NCBI GenBank assembly: GCA_020726505.1
Contig: JAHLEZ010000015.1
Coordinates: 2,153,747 to 2,217,746 of the forward strand
Source of the DNA: Leptodontidium sp. MPI-SDFR-AT-0119
Taxonomy: Eukaryota > Ascomycota > Leotiomycetes > Helotiales > Leptodontidiaceae
Length of the DNA stretch: 64,000 nt
Reading direction: 5' to 3'
This document shows positions 1-11,769 of this stretch, one piece after another; the first letter of the stretch is position 1; every line of letters starts with the position of its first letter. The notes below the pieces were generated by a model. It was not told where the DNA came from and ran no database searches. It worked only from the letters and a program-made list of their open reading frames with translations. The position numbers and the translations under genes were made by a program.

Positions 1-306
1 TCTCAGAGATCTAAGCATCGACTTCAGAGCGGTAGTAGACGTCTACTCTTTCAGTATAAATTTAGGTGGCTGACTGGATAGGAGGAACGGATAGAGGAGC
101 CGGCTATAGCAAGCAGATCCGAATTGATATCGCACAAAGAGAGGAGGTCTTCACAGAGGAATATCTTCCAGCCAAGCTTAGTTCCAAAGTCTACCAACTC
201 GAGGAGGGTTTCTGGCCACTGGTTCAGTCCATACCAGTAAATCCTCTAGCTTGTCAAAAGATTTGACTAGGACCATACGAAACGTACTCTTTAATACTCT
301 GTAGTT
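1..306. other. Unassigned edge sequence, not AT-rich
   Basis: This stretch has normal base composition, unlike the transposon that follows. It holds a 66-codon open frame (66-266, GTG start, plus strand) and an open stretch in another frame from position 2. I recognise neither. The left window edge and the transposon at 309 may cut a host gene here, but no splice pattern joins the open stretches convincingly. Confidence 0.3.
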
Positions 307-818
307 TAAGCCCCCCCCCCACTATTCGGGCCACCTCGCTTAGCACACTACTACTTTTATTAACTCAACTTCAATAATTAATAATTATATTATTCCTTTA
401 TCGATTTCTCTAATTTTTTACATTTAAACTAAGAAGATTATAAAGTCAAAATATACTAGGTACGACGTGCTCTAAGTTATTAATATAGTCAAAAATAGCA
501 AGTTTAAACGTTACGCTTTAATTAAGTGAGGTATTCTAAGGTTTACTCTTTAACGTCGAATTTATAACCTAAACACTTATTAAGAAGCTACTAGTCACTT
601 GTAAAGGTTACCCCCGGTGTTAGAAGACCGTCTTACGTACTAGATTTTAACTCAAGAGGCATTAGGGTTTATTATTACTTATATACAAGTGCGGCTTTTT
701 AGGACTCGGCTTTGTGTACTTTAAGGGGACCCCTCTCTACTTAGAAAACGATAGGTATAACGGTTTTTTAAGTGAAATCCGATTCTTAGTACTAAGAAGT
801 AATATTTTATTAATTCTA

Positions 819-1120
819 TGTTACGACCTACGATGCGCCTCGTATTCTAACCGACACGGGCTCGTAGCATCGCTGGCTATGCGACGGCGCTAAGCCTAAT
901 ATGGAAGACTAGGTGGCGGGCCTGCGACATGTTAATGTGAATGGCACTCGACTACGCTAGGCCCTATTAAGAGGGTCCTTTATATATTTATACTCGAGCC
1001 CTCCCTTACGGAGAGCTCTCCTTTTCTCCTTGTCTTTTCTTCTCGATTCTGAGCGTAGTATTAGGCCTAAATACAAAACTAGAGTCTACTCGCTGTATCA
1101 ACCTCTTGCCAGCCGTAACA
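819..1120 (+). mobile_element. Solo LTR of the gypsy E family
   Basis: A 302-bp LTR running TGTTACGACC...CCGTAACA, flanked by the direct repeat TTCTA (814-818 and 1121-1125). Fot1 copy 2 has an uninterrupted sequence at this point, so the insertion and its duplication are confirmed. It is the same LTR family as 26,104-26,404, 32,395-32,696, 34,365-34,666 and (antisense) 45,131-45,432. A full element probably inserted here and was reduced by LTR-LTR recombination. Confidence 0.93.
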
Positions 1121-2391
1121 TTCTATATATATTAATAACGTAACTACTAAAGTTATTAAGCCTTAGTTTCAGAAATTAGAGATTCTAGTAATTAAGGTAA
1201 TTTTACTTAAAAATCGATAGAATATAAACAAAGCAGGAATTATAAGAGGCTTTAAAGTTAATAAATTAGTTATTAGTTATATATAACGACGTTTTATTTA
1301 ATAGAAATAGCCTAGTTCTCGGAATTAGACCTCGTTTATAAAATGTATTTTTATAATTAGTAAGAAAACTACTTTACTTGTGATATATAAGGGGAAATCT
1401 GTTTAATAATAATAGTTTCTAACAGATCTTAATTAATTCAAGTTATAGCAAATTATAATAATAAAGAATAAGTAAATACATAATACTATTATATTAGAAT
1501 AACTAAAAAAGATCTTTATCTTATAAATACAACTACGTGATTAAAAACCCTGATTACTAGTTTTAAACAGCTATAAAAGTTATAAGACTACGGAATTATT
1601 ATAAAGGTACTTAGAATATAATATATCTGTGTTGTTTTTACTTATATATACATCGTATATCTTATAACCTTTAGATTTATTGATTTTCTCTCTTCTTAAA
1701 GTAGCCTATTAAAAACACTTTAACCTTTTAGTATTAATAACTGATTCTACTCTAATTAATAAGCGTAACTTCTTAATATACTATTATAAGACACAACAAG
1801 AGAGCTTAATAGGTATAAATATTAAAGCTAGTTAGAGAGCTAGTGGCTTATAGTCGGTGGCTATAGTAAAACCACTTATAAGCCAATTACTATTAGAGAA
1901 TAGTAATTAGGAGCTAGAAACTAGTGCCCCTAAGGACCTTTAAACTATTAAGGAAGTAAAGGAATCATTAATTATATAGTCTACTTTAAAGGCTAGTAAA
2001 GAACTCTAGTTATAACTTAATACTTTGTTTAAATCATTATATAACAATTTTCTAATACGCCGATTACTTTTTAATAAGGCTATTAAAGCTTTTAATTAAA
2101 AGGACTTTATATTAGGACAAGTAGAGTTAAAGATATAGCAATAAAAAGCTAAATTAAATTAATTATAGCCACGAAAAAAAAGGAAAGTATAAACTAGTCT
2201 AAATTCTAAGTTTGCGGATATTTAGGCTATTTATAAAGCCCAAATTGTAACTAGAGATTAAGAAATTATACTTATTAATTCAGATTCAGGAAGAGATTCT
2301 AATACGACAAAAGATTACATAAAAATTAAAGTATTATAAAGTTATTAAGTGTTATTTAAAAAGTGAGGGGAAAATGCGGGGTGGCCTGAAT

Positions 2392-2413
2392 GGGGGGGGG
2401 GGGGGGGGGGGGG
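2392..2413. repeat. 22-base poly-G tract at transposon end
   Basis: An uninterrupted G-run inside the right terminus of Fot1 copy 1. The left terminus has the complementary C-run (311-320). Copy 2 carries the same kind of runs (C at 58,954-58,975, G at 60,760-60,781). The run belongs to the terminal inverted repeat and its length differs between ends. Confidence 0.9.
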
Positions 2414-2418
2414 ACTTA

Positions 2419-3664
2419 CTAACTACTTCATTCCGATAACACCTCCCTTAGCAAAGAACCCGAAGCCGAGAGTTATCCTCCTGGGCCTTGTGACCTTCGG
2501 TCCCGACATTGCATCTCTCTCCTATTTCGCTTCGCCAAACCCCCTTGTGAAACGCGGAGAAGGACCAGTGAGGGTAGGCGAGTTTCGATATCGAGACGGG
2601 CCCTTACAACTCTTAGTAATTAAAGCCGCGATCTGGAAGGGTTCTGCCCCGGGTCAAAGTCATGGGAACAATTCCTTCAACTGGTTTCAATTCTCGTCCT
2701 TGAAACAATGAAGACGAATCCTCAATAATTATTCTCGCGGGAAGAACAAGGTGTACAACTCCTCGGGGCTGACTTTAGGTGAGCATGTGGCTAACGTCCC
2801 GCAATTGCGGAGAAAATCTAAAACCACATCAGATTCATCTTGGAGTTGAGGCTGAAAAACCTGCGCGATGTCTTACTACGTAACTAGGTTACGTCAATTG
2901 CTGCGGTTCAAACAAAGAAGATCTATCTTGTCCCCAATAAAGTTACCTAAACCAGATGTCCTTTCTCCTTCAGCATTACTGGGCTATTGTCGTGGTGGTT
3001 TGTGCCTCGCGTCCGCCGTGTTTTCGCTGCCGAGAATGATCCACCCATGCGCAGCAAGAGCGTGTTTTGTCTTTTTCTAGAAGGCCTTCTGCCTTTTATC
3101 CCTGCTAATAATAAGCTTCAGGATAAGCTTAGAATGGCTACTTCTGGCGATATTTTCATCCCGAGTGGTCTTTCCCTCATTTGCCTTCATCAATTATGGG
3201 ACATCACCGGTTCGGCCCCACGTCAGCAGAACTTACGTCCTCAAGAAACAAGCTTCAATAGAATAACCCACCTAGTTTTAGAAGATCGGGCAGGTTAAAA
3301 GCATCATTTTCATAGGTCAAAAACCCTTGACTGAGGCTGTTTTCAATACCCTCAGGGGACCATATTTTTATGCCAACTACCAACTAGAATGGGCATCACA
3401 ACCTCTGAGAATAGCATCAGCATAGGACTCGGCTTGACCTGTACAAAGTATTAAAGGAAGAGAAAGTCCTGATAGGAAATTTTCTCTTCACCCTCACCAT
3501 CATCTTCATTCAGTCAAACAGTCTTTCATTCTCAGCTCTCAGCTTCATTATCTCTGTCTTCAATCATCATCTTGAATAATATTCATACTTTTAACCCTCC
3601 TTTTCCAAGCAACCCATCAAACAGCACTTACAAAACCACATTTCCTCAACCAACAACCTTCAAA
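2419..3664. other. Intergenic and upstream region of the PAN-protein gene
   Basis: Normal base composition returns right after the transposon. Short open frames (2490-2711, 2868-3298) have no recognisable motifs and no splice support, so I do not call them. The last 200 bp (about 3,480-3,664) are rich in C, T and CAA/CATC runs, as is typical of a filamentous-fungal promoter and 5' leader for the gene starting at 3,665. Confidence 0.55.
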
Positions 3665-4420
3665 ATGCACTCATTCACTGCCACCATTTTCGCAGCCTCG
3701 GTCCTTTTCTCTGCCGCTTCAGCCAGCCCTATTTTTGCCCGCCAGGTTTGCGGAGCTGCCCCTGGAGGAGCCACTGCCCAGACTCCCCTCTCTCAGCCAT
3801 CTGGCATCAGTGAGTTTTCCTCTCCCTTCCACAGCAGTCACGACTAATAGGCTTCAGACACTGCCGCCGACTGTGCAACCCAATGCAAGGCCAACCCAAG
3901 CTGCCAGTCCTTCCTCTTTGGACTTAGCGGAGGCGCCGACAAGTGCATGCTCTTCTCCGTAGCAGCATCCTCCGTTCCCGCCCAAACCGGCCTCGTCGCC
4001 TACGACATCAGTTGTTCCAGCATCCCCTCGGTTGTCCCAACCTCCTCCAATCCCAGTGGACTCGCCACCTCCAACTCTGGAGCTGCAGGAGGAGCAGCTG
4101 GAAACAACGGCGCTCAACCTCATCGCAGACAACAGCAGGGAGGAGCCGCAGGTGGCAACACCGGAGCCAACAACAACGGCGGCGCAGCAGCCAACAATGG
4201 AGGAGCTAGCACCACCACCAACAACAACAACAACGGTGGAGCCGCAACTGCCAACCAAGGCACACATGCTAACCCCGTGAACGCCGTCCCAGCCGGAAAC
4301 CCCAACCCTATCTCCACTCCCTCAGCTGGCAACTTGGCTGCTTGTCTCGCCGCTTGCCAGGGTAACTCGGCTTGTGTTGCCTACACTTTCGTTTCTGGCA
4401 CTTGCAAGCTTTTCGGGTAA
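3665..4420 (+). CDS. Secreted PAN/Apple-like cysteine protein
   Basis: Two exons, 3665-3809 and 3858-4420, joined by a 48-bp intron (GTGAGT donor, CTAAT branch-like box, TTCAG acceptor); the split codon gives Asn and keeps frame. The 235-residue product starts MHSFTATIFAASVLF, a clear signal peptide followed by a likely Kex2-type AR|Q site. Residues about 28-95 hold a Cys pattern typical of fungal PAN/Apple domains (CATQCKANPSCQSFLFG, then KCMLF and a later ISC). A Gly/Asn/Ala-rich linker with NNGGAA-type repeats follows. A partial second repeat (LAACLAACQGNSACVAYTF, then CKLFG) ends the protein. PAN modules bind carbohydrate or protein, so a wall-associated or effector-like role is plausible but inferred. 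The longer frame starting at 3572 is 5' leader: the signal peptide fixes the start at 3665. Confidence 0.87.
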
Positions 4421-5284
4421 AGACTTATTCCGTATCTTTGAAGTGGGGGATATTTATGACTTGAAGTCATTCTCTCCATTTGAAATGGATGATTGCCTTC
4501 TTTATCATAACTCATGGGATGGGATGAGATGGGATGAACCCGGGATGTGAAAAGGAATAGGTGGATTGTCTGGTTTTTTTGGGGGGGGGGTTTAAGGGTG
4601 GGTTTGGGTTTTGCATGCAATGTATCTGTCGCTATCATAGTATGTCTGTTGCAACGTACGCTATAAACTACTATACACACACACACACACACACACAATT
4701 CATTAACACCTGGTGGCTAACCCGATAGGGCAACTATTACTAATATACAAGTATATTTCATAAAGTGAATTCTTAACTCCTTGAGCCCCCTATATCAGCT
4801 GTTTCTGGCTTCTGGCTTCTGGCTTCTCTCGTCTGACTTATCTTTACGGGTTCTCGTGCGTTAGTAATGTTAGCAGGCTAGCTTGAAGGCCATTCTCCAA
4901 GTGTTCAGCGTCCTATCCTTAGCAGCTGAAGCAGTGCCTCCTGTCTACGGCACGAGGTGGTTAGTGTTAGGTAGTTGGAAAGTAGTTAAGGGCGGTCAGT
5001 TTTGTTGGCTGTTTCCTTGCCAAGGGTCGTAAAACCCTGGTCTCGGTCTTGGGGACGGACTAGCCGGGTTTGTAAGTTAATCTTCAGATCGGAGTGATTC
5101 TTCAGGTAGTAACGCCGATTCACCGACTTTTGCCTTGGACCCCATCAAAAGAGGATGTTTCAAAATTGTAATATTTAAAACCTTTAGAACTCCACTATTC
5201 TTCCATCGATTTGCCTTTAAATTAGATTATTTTGAAGCTCTTGATCTAACGAATCGATTGTGTATCTACGAACAACGTGACGTT
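4421..5284. other. 3' flank of PAN gene and possible left end of a Tc1-like element
   Basis: It contains a short GGATG-type repeat (about 4,513-4,537), a G-run with G/T-rich tail (4,581-4,610) and an AC microsatellite. From about 4,711 (GGTGGCTAACCC) the sequence may be the left inverted terminus of the Tc1-like transposon whose transposase starts at 5,285: a related inverted sequence (GGTTAGCCAAACC) lies at about 45,690-45,702. That pairing is degenerate and uncertain. I see no gene here. Confidence 0.4.
4675..4697. repeat. (AC)n microsatellite
   Basis: An uninterrupted AC dinucleotide run of about 11 units in the 3' flank of the PAN-protein gene. Confidence 0.95.
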
Positions 5285-6002
5285 ATGGCTCCGAATCTGC
5301 CAGCTTAGAAAGTAGCTAGAATTAATTAAATATTGATTAATAGAGTTAATGTTAATCTACGAACGTTGGTTAAAGAGTTCTAAGCAATATATAAGACGAT
5401 ATACCAGCGGAATCGGAAGCTAAAGAGCCAAATATCACCTTTAAATCGTTGTCGCTATGGCCCTCCACCTGTTATTACTAATAATATAACTAAATGTATA
5501 GTATCGTTACTTAAAAAAGAGCCTAATCTATATTAGGATGAGCTTGTATTATATTTATATAAGGCCTACGACGTCGATATGTTAATAAATCAAGTCTCTA
5601 AAGCTCTTCAAAAGCTTAAATACACTAAGAAAGTACTTAAAATATTTACGGCGTAAAGAAACGACGAATTAATTACAGCTTAGAGGCGAAAGATAATGTT
5701 TTAGGATACCCAGAAGATTTGTGTTATGGACGAATTTACTTATAATAAGAGAATAACAGATAGGCGTCGCAGATAGGCTCCTAGAAGTGCGCTAGCTGAA
5801 ATATAACGTATATTAAAGCGATTAAGAAGGTGGTTAATTCTTCTAATGTACTTACTTCGTAGTTATTATTAACCGTTGATTTACTAAGACTTTATTACAA
5901 CAAAGATCTTTAAAGAATAGCTAGAAAGGAGTATTTTACTAAAGTATATTAAGCAAGGAATCGAAATTATTATTATAAATAATGCCTTGATCTATATTTG
6001 TG
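5285..6002 (+). pseudogene. Tc1-like DDE_3 transposase, N-terminal half
   Basis: ATG at 5285 opens a frame beginning MAPNLPA. It is broken by RIP stops but readable as a Tc1-like transposase with an N-terminal helix-turn-helix: VARIN near the start, YQDELV and KLKYTKK in the middle, the DDE-region motif VMDEF near 5,727, and a final segment (IIINNAL) matching the second catalytic Asp region. It stops abruptly at the LTR beginning at 6,003. The rest of the same protein resumes at 44,763, in the same strand. The last five bases before the LTR (TTGTG) match TTGCG at 44,763-44,767 apart from one C-to-T change, so this is the target-site duplication of the nested insertion. Confidence 0.85.
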
Positions 6003-6252
6003 TGAATAATAATATTCACGTAATCGGCGAATTACGTGAATACGGAGGACGGGCAAAAACAGGGGTTACAGGACATAAATAGGAGCACTCGACGCTAGCC
6101 GATACAGGACTAGCCCACGATAAGAGTCTCTTATATAAAGCTCTCATTGATACCTTAAAGTAGCTCTTTAAACTTAAACAAATATATACTTATAACTAAA
6201 GCTTTATATTATATATATCAAGTCTCATTACGATTAACTAAGTTGTTGTGAC
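6003..6252 (+). repeat. 5' LTR of element C
   Basis: It aligns with 44,513-44,762 over about 240 bp. It holds a perfect palindrome with 11-bp arms, ATTCACGTAAT / ATTACGTGAAT, around CGGCGA (6,014-6,041). The exact 3' end is uncertain because the copies diverge in the last few bases after AACTAAGTTGTTG. Confidence 0.85.
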
Positions 6253-7249
6253 GACTATCGCTGTCCAGAGCCTCATTTCCACCGGCTCCACTTAGTACTA
6301 CCTGATCGGGACGTACCGAGATTACTATAGTATTAGGTATATTAACCTCTTGTATATAAACTTATTCTTTCTTTACCTTCTTTCCTTTATAATTATAAAT
6401 TCTAAGTTAATACTTAATATTGTTATATATCTCTTATATTAATATATAAAGCGTTAGTTATACGTGATTGCCGTCTTTCTAAGGCAAGCGTTATATTATT
6501 TATAACTCTTTTCTTTACGTTTAAGAAGATAGTAAATATCCATCGCCCCTTAATTCTCTTATAAGTAGTTACGACTTAAAAGCTTAAATATAAGAAAGGC
6601 CTATACCGAGCTTTATAACTTAACGAATAATAATATTAAAACCCTTACTAACAGCGAAGTTAATATCCACTTCGCCATTATTATCTTTATTCTTCTCCCT
6701 GACTTTTGCCTTTACACGACGAAGTCGAAACCCCCTCTTCGCCGGACTTCTTCTTTTAACTCGCTAAGTCAAGCCGAAAGTCGTTCCTCTTCTAGTAAAG
6801 CGACCCGTTATAAACGACGCCGATATATCGTTTGCCTCTTTTTTCGTCCCCCTACTTGACTCTCCTAATGTTAATACTCTTAAAGTTAATATTTTCACTA
6901 ATACGCTAGGGAGTAATATAAAGCTTATAAGAATATATATAAAAGAAACGCTATAAGAAAGCCGACTTCGCATTTTAGAAGAGTAACTTATAAAGAGTCG
7001 CTTAAAAAACCAATAGTTAAAGCTATCGCTTTAATAATAACGACTTACGACTAACGAGCTTTTATTACGTAAATTCGCCTTAAGATTTATAACTTTTTAA
7101 GAAGAGGATACACTTTTTTATCCCTTAATTAAGAAAACTCTTGCCCCCGAGCTAAATAAAGGCAAAAGTAAGGCATAAAGTACTCTTAATCTTGGCGAAC
7201 TATTAGATAACAATAATAAGAACGGCTACTAACCTCTTTACATTCTACG

Positions 7250-10200
7250 TCGTCGTTTCCCTTCTTTCTTTAGGATGTCTTAAATGTCTACGGCCTCACG
7301 AATCGAGAAGATCCCTAACTTAAATAATAAGCTTTCGAACGGTATTAGCTATAATCCACGTTTATAAGAAGTCTAAGTCTAGAACGCCTTACGCTAATAC
7401 GACTAATACTTTGTCGACGACAACTACCGAAAGGACTAACTACTAGTATAAATAAAAGGAATAGCTCGCACGTTTTTAAAACCCTTCTTCTTATCCCTAA
7501 CACTTAATAACGACGGAAATATTATAGATGCGCTCGACTTAGTTAACTAAGTAATTAAATTCTTAATTAACCTTTATAAGTAATAAATAGCGCGTAACCT
7601 TTACTTCGCGTTAAAGATAAAAGCCGTAAGATAAACCTTTTAGGATTTTTATTAATAGTTTAAAATTCTTATTAGTTAAGGCAGCGTAACTAATAACTTA
7701 ATATTTAAAATAAACTTATAAAATAAGCTTTTATCCCGCTTATATAAGTAATTGTTTTATAAGTATTAAAAAGCTAGAACTTTAGAAAAGTATATAAAAG
7801 TAGTTTAAGTTAAAGACTAAGAATAAATTATAAAAAGTATTATCTACGTTAGTCGCTTTAGCCCCTTAGTAATAAGTATAAATTCCTATCCCTGATTTTA
7901 AGTTAATATCTCTTTAAGGACTACGGGAAAGTTACTTTAAGCTTTTATTACTTCTTTGTCTTAGTAACGAGAAACTAACTAACCCTTAAGTTAATAAATC
8001 TTCATACGAGCTAATATACCTTGTGCTTAAACGCCAGCGAATGCCCCTTAGTATTTCGCTTAACGGCCCCTTAGTCGTAGTTATACCTCTTGTATTAACG
8101 AGATAAAATTAAGCGCTAATAATAGTAATCTTATATCTAATAGCTAAGCTATAAATAACGATAACTTACTAGTAGAGGAACTTACTCTACAAGCAAAAGA
8201 CTTAACCTAAAAAAAGGCTCCTTCTTAAATATAATACGAGATATATAATACCTTAACCTTACGAAACTTCTTAGCGAACTAATACTTATTACTCGTATTA
8301 CTCTTTTTAAGAATAAACTCACGTATAAATTACTTACACTTCTTAATTCCGAAGTTAATAGTTATTGTTTTATTAATTACTTTTTTTAAAGTCTCTTTCT
8401 TTCTTTTTAAAACCTTTAATTCACCCACTGCCTTCACTTGTTCCCGTTAAAGGATTTAATAATTGAACTAGTCAAATTATTAACTATTACACTATATTAA
8501 ATTTAATAGTCGACAAGCGTTTATAATTATTTACTTCTTTCTTAATTACTTACTTAGGAAACTATAAAGTAATTATTAGAAGATTATAACTAAAGTATTA
8601 CGAAGTACTTTTAGATACCGCTAAACGACGGCTTATTTAGCTATTAGACTACCCCTTAATAATAAGTTATAATAAACTAATTAAGGTTTAAGACTTACGT
8701 ATACATAAGATTTATTAACGTTACTAGCGCGACGCTAAGTGTAGAAACGCTAAGTTACGTGAATTTTAAAGCTATTATAATACTTAATTTGTAAAGTCGA
8801 CTTCGATAGTCGACTCGCCCTTACCTTCCGCGCTAAGTATAAATACCTTAAAAACTCTATTAAAATTAGTAACCGCCGGAGTAAGGACTTATAAAATATT
8901 TAAACTTATTGTTTTCTTAGAGTTTACGATTTCGTGTTATAGTAATTATAATAGCTTATTATAAGACGGTTTTATAGTAAATTTTAGCCGGCGCGCTAAA
9001 CTAAATTCCGATATAAACACTAATTCTCTTTTAATAACTTTAAAAACGACTATTACTATTAGTTTTATACTCGCTATTAATCCCCGAGAAGTAATAACTA
9101 TATTGTCGCAAAATTAAGGTTATTAACTAAGAAAACCCCTAGTAAGTTCTAAAGTCGATAATATAATTAGACTAACGAATAATAATCGTTTAGAAATTTA
9201 TATTAGCTTAATATTTATAAACGCTAAACTAAAGTATAAAACTTTATTAAGAATTCGAAGGGCTATCTTTAAGGTTATTAAGTTTAAGAATAAAAGCGCT
9301 ATTAATAATTTATTCCCCCCTAAAATCGAGCCTACGGCGCTAGTAAAGAAAATTTACCCCCTTATCTCTTTAACACTTAATATTTCGTTCACTTTTTTTC
9401 TTCTTCTTATTTTAAGTATAAAACTTCTTATATATTTCTTACTTTCTTCTCTTATTATATCTTTTAATAAATACTTCGTTTCGAAGCATATAATAGCCTT
9501 TAGAAGTGGCCACGCTATTATTTTTATTAAAGAAGTTACGCTAATAATAAATTCTATATTAATCTTTAAGGGTTAGAAATACTTAGATCTGAGCCTTTTA
9601 AGTATATAATATCGCCCCTAGCTAATCCCCGATACTAGTACTACTATCGAACTTACCTTTATTACTAATTCTTTATATACTGTAAAGCTCTCGTATTAAT
9701 AAGTATAATATATAATAAAGCTTAAAAAGTATACATACTTTACTACTAACGATTCCCTACTTTAACTAAGAAGTATATTAAATAACTAGCCTAGTTAATA
9801 TATATAACCGCTTTTACGACTAAACTACATATATATCTTAACTAAACTAACTTAAATAAAAGTTACTAAGCTAAAGAGTAAAACCGCTAAGCTTTTATAT
9901 CCTTAAGACTAAACTAACTTCCTTTAACTCGTTTTTTTCACACGTAAAATATATACTAAGGACTACACTAATTTACTTTAGAATATATAAATATAACTCT
10001 TTCTCGTATACGACTCGATTATAAAAGCTTCTTCTTCCCTGACTTTTTCTTCTTAATTACGAGATAAGTTACTAATTATAAAGCGACGTAAGAAAGCTCG
10101 TCGACGTTCAATCGTTGAAATCTTCTCGATTAGCGCCATAGCGTTTTATATATTAATAAAATAGAAGTTTAAAGATAAGATATTTATAATAACTCTTTAA

Positions 10201-11460
10201 GAAATTAATACTTTAATTAATTAAAGAAGCTAAGAGCGAGAGAAAGCCGCTACTATATTAGCCCTAATTATTAAACTTACTTATTACCGTTGATTAGCTA
10301 TATAGTTTGTACTTTTTATTTAAGAGTTAAACGCTAAACTACTAATTCCCCTAAAATACGCTAATTAGACTCACGTATTCTCTAAGGCAGAAAGTGATAT
10401 TCTTCCCCTCTATCGCTCGTACGATTACAAAATTAAACTAAAAGGAGAGGGTAAGAAAGTACTTAAGTATTCGCTATTATATAAGATATTAACTAAAGAA
10501 CTTAAGGTTATTAAAAAATATGTTATAAATAAATAACTTAAACAAAGGATTTATTAAGTTATCTTAAGTATTATTCGTTACCTTTATTCTCTTCGTTAAA
10601 AAGCCAAATAGCTCCCTACGGTTATATGTTAATTTTTAAGTACTAAATTCCCTCACTCGGAAGAACCGATATCCCCTACCTCTAATTAATAAGACCTTAG
10701 CTTATATAGCTAACGCTCGTATCTTTATTAAATTAAATATTTATTAAGCTTTCTACTGAATTCGAATGAACTTAGTATTAAAGAAGTATATTACCTTTTG
10801 CACGAGATATAGCGTATATAAGTGTAAAGTTCTTTTATTTAGCTTGATTAATAGTCTTATTACTTATTAGTGCTATATAAACGATATTCTCTTCGATTAC
10901 CTTAATAATTTTTATATAGCGTACTTAAACGGCATTCTTATATACTCTAAAAACCTTTTATAACACTAGCTTTATATTAAAAAGGTACTTTAACGTCTTA
11001 ACGACGTTAGGCTATAAGCTAACCTAAAGAAGTATAAGTTTAAAGTAACACAAATCAAATACCTAAGATTTATTATATTAACTTTTAGCCTAAAAGTTAA
11101 TTTTAAGAAAGTCTTTATTGTTTATAAATAAACTTACCTTAACTTTATTAAAGGTATATAATCTTTCATTAGTTTTTATAACTTTTATTAGAGATTTATT
11201 CGCGACTATAGTATTATAGCGAAACCTCTTATTTAATTAACTAAGAATAACGTTCTCTTCCGCTTTATTATAAAGTATAAAAACGCCTTTATTCTTTTAA
11301 AATATACTCTCACGTCTGCACTTTTCTTAAGACACTACTAATAAGATTTACTTTACCTCCTAAAAACGAATACTAGTAATAGTGTTATAATCGAAGTCCT
11401 TTCTTAATAACACGGCGATAATTAGTTCCCCGTTACTTTTTTTAAAGACTATATTACGGA
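7250..11460 (+). pseudogene. Gypsy A gag-pol remnant
   Basis: Decayed sense-strand Ty3/gypsy polyprotein. A gag-like stretch lies at about 7,280-8,000 (FYQQFKILISQG), followed by a protease region around 9 kb. The reverse transcriptase lies at about 10,450-11,300 and can be recognised by FVKKPNSSLRLYVNF, NRYPLPLINKTL, IKLNIYQAFYQIRM and AYLNGILIYS (the YLDD-equivalent). RNase H starts at about 11,370 (LLKTNTSNSVIIEVLSQQH). The frame is full of TAA/TAG that correspond to CAA, CAG or TGG before RIP. The body ends near 11.46 kb, where the antisense gypsy B sequence takes over. No integrase continues it and I could not find its own LTRs. Confidence 0.8.
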
Positions 11461-11769
11461 TACGTTCTCGTACTAACTCCTCAATACTAAAGCCTTAATA
11501 CTAACGTGTTAACTTTAAGTTTCGTGTCGCGACGGTTACTCGTGGAAGTAAGTAATAATTATTAAGGCTAAGTTTATTTAGTTAAAGAAATATTATCAGC
11601 GACGCTAACGTGTAAAGTATATATATTTATTTCGAGTCAAATACTACTCAGTACTCGCTACGTTACTATACTAACAATTCAGGGACTTTAATTACTATCT
11701 TATCGTCCCTAATACGCTGTATCGTTAGAGTCGTAAGGTTCTCTAAGAATTCAGGGTTATTAAAGTATT

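Larger units (their letters stand above)
309..2416 (+). mobile_element. Fot1/pogo-like DNA transposon, copy 1 (RIP-mutated)
   Basis: A Tc1/mariner-superfamily element of the Fot1/pogo type. It is flanked by TA on both sides (307-308 and 2417-2418). Its inverted termini are AG(T) plus a C-run followed by ACTATTCGGGCCACCTCGC on the left, and the complementary sequence plus a 22-base G-run on the right. The second copy at 58,951-60,784 aligns along the whole length. The decayed plus-strand frame (about 420-2,340) matches a pogo/CENP-B-type transposase: an N-terminal helix-turn-helix region, a DPSPLG-like motif (clear in copy 2) and a Lys/Arg-rich C-terminus. Numerous TAA/TAG codons make it inactive. 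A 302-bp solo LTR with a TTCTA duplication interrupts it; without that insertion it is about 1.8 kb. Confidence 0.85.

Noticed and set aside
3854..4267. Minus-strand Val/Gly/Ser-rich frame
   Set aside because: Antisense shadow of the Gly/Asn-rich linker of the PAN-like protein.
4581..4612. G/T-rich stretch resembling telomere repeats
   Set aside because: Only a few irregular GGGTTT-like units with no TTAGGG array; the surroundings are ordinary gene flank.
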